A DNA stretch of 8,058 nt, from assembly GCA_003231035.1 (NCBI GenBank), contig QIHU01000127.1:1-8058 (forward strand), written 5' to 3'. Source of the DNA: Acidobacteriota bacterium (lineage in GTDB: Bacteria > Acidobacteriota > Thermoanaerobaculia > Multivoradales > SZUA-115). Shown piece by piece: positions 5,906-8,058 of this stretch. How positions within the stretch are numbered: position 1 is the stretch's first letter; the number at the start of each line of letters is the position of its first letter. The notes under the pieces are model-generated. The model was not told where the DNA came from. It saw nothing but the letters and a program-made list of their open reading frames with translations, and did no database searches. The position numbers were made by a program, and so were the translations under genes.

Positions 5906-7015
5906 ATGTCCAAGCTCGACCGCCTCACCATCTCGGGCTTCAAGTCGATCCGCGAACAGGATCTGGAACTAGGCGCGCTCAACGTACTGATCGGCGCCAA
6001 CGGCGCCGGCAAGTCCAACCTGATCGCCGTCTTTCGGCTGCTGAGCAGCGTCGTCCACCAGGATCTACAAATAGCTGTTGCTAAGGCTGGAGGCGCCAAT
6101 AGCCTCCTCCATTTCGGTAGCAAGCGAACCGAAGAGCTGAAACTCAAGTTCTGGTTTGACCAAAACGCTTACGATTTGAGTCTACATCCCACCGATGAAG
6201 ACGCCCTCTACTTCGCTGAGGAGAAGATTTCCTACCACGACCAGCGCTACCCAAGTCCTTACACCGTGAGTCTCGGAACCGGCCACATGGAGTCCCTCCT
6301 CAATGCTGAGGTGAAGAGCGGGGCTGGCAAGATTTCTAGGTACGTACTCGATGCAGTACAGAGCTGGAAGATCTACCACTTTCATGACACCAGCAGGAAC
6401 GCACGAGTCAAGCAGATCGGAAACCTCGACGACAACGAGCGGCTGCGAGGCGATGCCGGTAACCTGGCCGCATTTCTCTACCGTCTGGAGAACAGGCACG
6501 CAGCTTACTACCAGAACATCGTAGACACCGTGCAGATGGTCGCTCCCTTCTTCGACCGCTTCAAGCTACGAGCCAACCCGCTGAATCCTGAGAAGATCAA
6601 ACTCGAATGGAAAGAGCGAGGCTCCGACGACTACTTCAGCGGACAAGCCCTCTCCGACGGCACCTTGCGCTTCATCTGCCTGGCGACACTGCTCCTGCAA
6701 CCCGAACTACCGGCGACCGTCCTCATCGACGAGCCGGAACTCGGCTTGCACCCCTACGCCATCCACCTCCTGGCCGAAATGTTCCAGGCGGCCGCCAAGA
6801 AGACCCAGCTCGTCGTCTCCACCCAATCGGTCACCCTGGTCAACCGACTAGCACCCGAGGATGTGATCATCGTCGACCGCAAGGAAGGCGAGTCGGTCTT
6901 CTCAAGACCCACCACAGCTGAGATCTCCGGGTGGATGGACAACTACAGCTTGGGCGATCTCTGGGAAAAGAATGTACTCGGCGGGCGACCCGCCTCCTCG
7001 CTTTCGTCATCGTGA
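5906..7015 (+). CDS. RecF/OLD-like AAA family ATPase (AAA_21/AAA_15 type), candidate defence ATPase
   Basis: This 369-residue protein is an ABC-class SMC/RecF-like ATPase. The start MSKLDRLTISGFKSIREQ is the usual first strand of the family. Walker A is GANGAGKSN (30-38), the signature region ALSDGTLR (248-255), Walker B TVLIDEPELGLHP (271-283, D275/E276), and the sensor STQS (305-308), where OLD ATPases usually have STHS. The C-terminus SLGDLWEKNVLGGRP (348-362) is typical of predicted ATPases of this group. Between Walker A and the signature is a variable middle (about 75-245) where partner or substrate binding is expected. No TOPRIM nuclease is fused; instead a DUF4276 protein is encoded next door with a GTGA overlap. 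ATG 5906 is chosen on family fit. No SD site precedes it, and an in-frame ATG at 5843 would add 21 non-conserved residues. By hand count GC is about 52 percent in 6061-6360, against 64 percent in 3481-3780, which suggests acquisition. Function as an antiphage sensor is inferred. Confidence 0.85.
   Translation: MSKLDRLTISGFKSIREQDLELGALNVLIGANGAGKSNLIAVFRLLSSVVHQDLQIAVAKAGGANSLLHFGSKRTEELKLKFWFDQNAYDLSLHPTDEDALYFAEEKISYHDQRYPSPYTVSLGTGHMESLLNAEVKSGAGKISRYVLDAVQSWKIYHFHDTSRNARVKQIGNLDDNERLRGDAGNLAAFLYRLENRHAAYYQNIVDTVQMVAPFFDRFKLRANPLNPEKIKLEWKERGSDDYFSGQALSDGTLRFICLATLLLQPELPATVLIDEPELGLHPYAIHLLAEMFQAAAKKTQLVVSTQSVTLVNRLAPEDVIIVDRKEGESVFSRPTTAEISGWMDNYSLGDLWEKNVLGGRPASSLSSS
6980..6994 (+). other. 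GC hairpin just before the DUF4276 start
   Basis: GGCGGG-CGA-CCCGCC forms a perfect six-pair GC stem inside the last codons of the ATPase gene, 17 bases before the GTG of the DUF4276 gene. It partly encodes the conserved GGRP motif, so protein constraint may explain some of it. It has no following T run and is not a standard terminator. It could tune expression of the second gene. Confidence 0.35.
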
Positions 7016-7668
7016 AGAGAGCTTTCGTCCTCGTCGAAGGCCAGACCGAAGAAACTTTCATCCGCGACATCCTGGCCCCCCACTTCGCACCTCGCGGCCT
7101 CCACTTGCAGCCGGTCAGTGTCTGCACCAAGCGAATCAAGGCAGGCGGCAAGTATCGTGGCGGAGTCATCAACTACCGCCAAGTGGAGCGTGATTTACGT
7201 CCCTTGCTCAACGACTCCAAGGTGTCGGTGGTCACCACCATGATCGACTACTACCGCCTTCCTAAAGACTTCCCAGGAATGGAAGACCTAGCCAAGTCTG
7301 ATCGGCCAAAGAAGCAAGTCCGCCACCTCGAAAAAGCGCTGGAAAAGGAAATCGACGACCAGCGATTCCTCGCCTACTTCTCGCTCCACGAGTTTGAAGC
7401 GTTGCTCTTCGCAGACCCGAAGACAATCCTGGACGCCTTTCCCAAGACCAAGAAGCGCAACCCCCTGGGTGACCTCTCCCCTCAACCCGAAAAGATCAAT
7501 GACGGCAAGACTACCCATCCAGCCGCAAGAATCGAAAGCGCGGCCGGGAGTTACCGCAAGGCGCTACACGGTCCAATTATCGCCAAGAGAATAGGCTTGC
7601 AAAAGATGCGCAGTGAATGCCCCCACTTCGCAAAATGGATCAAGAAACTAGAGTCCATCGCAAGCTAA
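7012..7668 (+). CDS. DUF4276 family protein, TOPRIM-like putative effector of the ATPase
   Basis: The 218-residue product matches the DUF4276 pattern throughout. It has VEGQTEETF near the N-terminus (8-16), TTMIDYYRLPKDFPG (75-89), HEFEALLF (126-133), PEKINDG (159-165) and a C-terminal block with IGLQKMRSECPHFAKWIKKL (194-213). The opening VEGxTE, with E9 placed after a first beta strand, resembles motif 1 of TOPRIM nucleases such as OLD. D79 follows a second hydrophobic strand, where TOPRIM proteins carry acidic metal ligands. Nuclease activity is an inference; no biochemical role is known to me for this family. The GTG start overlaps the ATPase stop as GTGA. It removes the extra residues of a longer frame and begins directly at the conserved strand. 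No SD site is visible, so translation probably depends on ribosomes finishing the ATPase. Its GC content is intermediate (about 56 percent by hand count in 7261-7560). Confidence 0.8.
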   Translation: MKRAFVLVEGQTEETFIRDILAPHFAPRGLHLQPVSVCTKRIKAGGKYRGGVINYRQVERDLRPLLNDSKVSVVTTMIDYYRLPKDFPGMEDLAKSDRPKKQVRHLEKALEKEIDDQRFLAYFSLHEFEALLFADPKTILDAFPKTKKRNPLGDLSPQPEKINDGKTTHPAARIESAAGSYRKALHGPIIAKRIGLQKMRSECPHFAKWIKKLESIAS

Positions 7669-7725
7669 GACAGCCCCCCAAGACGCGAAGCGGCGAGGCC
7701 GCAGAACGACCGAGCCGAGAGTCGA

Positions 7726-7736
7726 GCAAAGCGAGA
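7726..7736. repeat. Right copy of the 11-base direct repeat flanking the ATPase/DUF4276 pair
   Basis: GCAAAGCGAGA repeats 5818-5828 in the same orientation, 58 bases after the DUF4276 stop. A second partial match to the left element, AGACGCGAAGCG (7681-7692) followed by AGAACGAC..GAGCC (7703-7716), lies just upstream. This suggests the element is degenerate or duplicated on this side. Confidence 0.35.
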
Positions 7737-7820
7737 CGCGAGGCCCCAACAAACGTCAAGCGACGAGTTCCCGCTGAAGCGACCCTGAGCCCGCGGGCAC
7801 AATCCAGTGGAGTGCACGGA

Positions 7821-7895
7821 TCGGCTCGCGGAGGATCAGCGGCCGTGCGTGTCTGAGGCGTTAGCCGAGTTGCGCGGGCGCCCGTAGCGAGCCGA
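7821..7895. repeat. Nine-base inverted repeat enclosing a smaller palindrome
   Basis: TCGGCTCGC (7821-7829) and GCGAGCCGA (7887-7895) are perfect reverse complements 57 bases apart. The interval contains GGGCGCCC (7876-7883). One competing pairing, GCACGG (7814-7819) with CCGTGC (7843-7848), overlaps the left arm. This could be a folded RNA, a palindromic dispersed repeat or a protein-binding region. Confidence 0.4.
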
Positions 7896-7946
7896 CTCGT
7901 AGGGCACGATTCCCTCACGCGGGCGACCGGGGAGTGCCGCGGGGAC

Positions 7947-7952
7947 GAGGAG
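7947..7952 (+). promoter_or_regulatory. Ribosome-binding site of the SspB-like gene
   Basis: GAGGAG stands nine bases before the ATG at 7962. The next in-frame ATG (7971) would be 18 bases away, too far, so 7962 is the preferred start. Confidence 0.55.
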
Positions 7953-7961
7953 TATGGGAAC

Positions 7962-8058
7962 ATGTCTCCCATGGACCGCTTCAACTACCGCCGAATGATC
8001 CAAGACTCCCTGCGCCGCGTGGTGCACACTGCCCTCATCGAAGTCGCCGAACACGGCC
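7962..8058 (+). CDS. N-terminus of a probable SspB-like ClpXP adaptor (partial)
   Basis: The frame ATG TCT CCC ATG GAC runs open to the window edge and encodes 32 complete codons. The residues FNYRRMIQDSLRRVV followed by ALIEVAEHG resemble the first helix of SspB-type proteins (pattern Y-x-x-x-x-Q-D-x-L-R-x-V-V-x-x-x-L-x-x-V-A-x-x-G), which tether ssrA-tagged proteins to the ClpXP protease. The diagnostic HHF-(Y/F)-I-x-F-x-T strand would come next, outside the window. The call therefore rests on one helix. The gene follows the repeat-rich intergenic stretch and does not look co-transcribed with the ATPase/DUF4276 pair. Confidence 0.5.
   Translation, partial: MSPMDRFNYRRMIQDSLRRVVHTALIEVAEHG

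Larger units (their letters stand above)
7669..7961. other. Non-coding GC-rich region with inverted repeats
   Basis: I see no credible gene in this stretch. The first part (7669-7745) is a purine/GCGA-rich string containing the right copy of the direct repeat. The middle holds a palindrome GCCCGCGGGC (7789-7798), crossing inverted repeats and GGGCGCCC (7876-7883). The part GTGTCTGAGGCG..GCCGAGTTG (from about 7849) resembles dispersed GC-rich intergenic elements containing 'GTGTCTGAGCG..GCGAGTT' that I recall from other GC-rich bacteria. That is memory, not a search. No T-tract terminator and no clear promoter for the following gene were found. Confidence 0.5.

Noticed and set aside
5076..7668. 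SMUG1 glycosylase as a third component of the ATPase/DUF4276 module
   Set aside because: It is transcribed in the opposite direction, has its own start signals and different base composition, and is a common housekeeping repair gene. Proximity alone is weak evidence.
7640..7984. Minus-strand 114-codon open frame over the repeat-rich region
   Set aside because: It is Arg/Ser/Pro-rich, crosses the inverted repeats and overlaps the SspB-like start, and has no recognisable domain or ribosome-binding site.
1..8058. CRISPR array, tRNA, rRNA or insertion sequence
   Set aside because: I saw no regularly spaced direct repeats, tRNA-like cloverleaf, rRNA core motif or transposase on either strand.

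Overview
The window is a compact, GC-rich (roughly 60 to 64 percent in its core genes) bacterial chromosome segment. The combination of a PknB-type receptor kinase, an EF-G2-like second elongation factor, a short site-2 protease, a SMUG1-type uracil-DNA glycosylase and an apparent SspB-like start suggests an Acidobacteriota-like or other deep-branching Gram-negative lineage. No rRNA or other decisive marker is present, so this placement is an inference.

Layout. Bases 1-90 hold the last codons of a plus-strand gene, probably an M16-type zinc peptidase. It converges on, and overlaps by 14 bases, a large minus-strand membrane Ser/Thr protein kinase (77-2059). The 202-base gap 2060-2261 is a divergent control region. 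It has a near-consensus sigma-70-type promoter for the kinase and an extended -10 promoter with a good Shine-Dalgarno (SD) site for an EF-G-like translational GTPase (2262-4346). Six bases after the GTPase, and probably in the same operon, lies an M50 site-2 protease (4353-5075). A small hairpin with a GUAA loop holds the GTPase stop codon and masks the protease ribosome-binding site. The protease stop codon directly abuts that of a minus-strand SMUG1-family uracil-DNA glycosylase (5076-5774, TTG start proposed).

The most interesting part is 5906-7668: a RecF/OLD-like AAA ATPase translationally coupled through a GTGA overlap to a DUF4276 protein with a TOPRIM-like VEGxTE motif. This has the architecture of a two-gene ATPase plus nuclease-like effector module, comparable with but not the same as PARIS (AriA/AriB) and other split OLD-type defence systems. 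The ATPase gene is clearly poorer in GC than the core genes, and a GCGA-rich direct repeat flanks the pair. It looks like an accessory cassette placed between housekeeping genes.

Bases 7669-7961 are non-coding, GC-rich and full of inverted repeats. They lead into the first 32 codons of a probable SspB-like ClpXP adaptor that runs off the window. Kinase, EF-G2, protease, SMUG1 and SspB are ordinary chromosomal functions (signalling, translation, membrane proteolysis, DNA repair, protein turnover) with no clear single pathway linking them.
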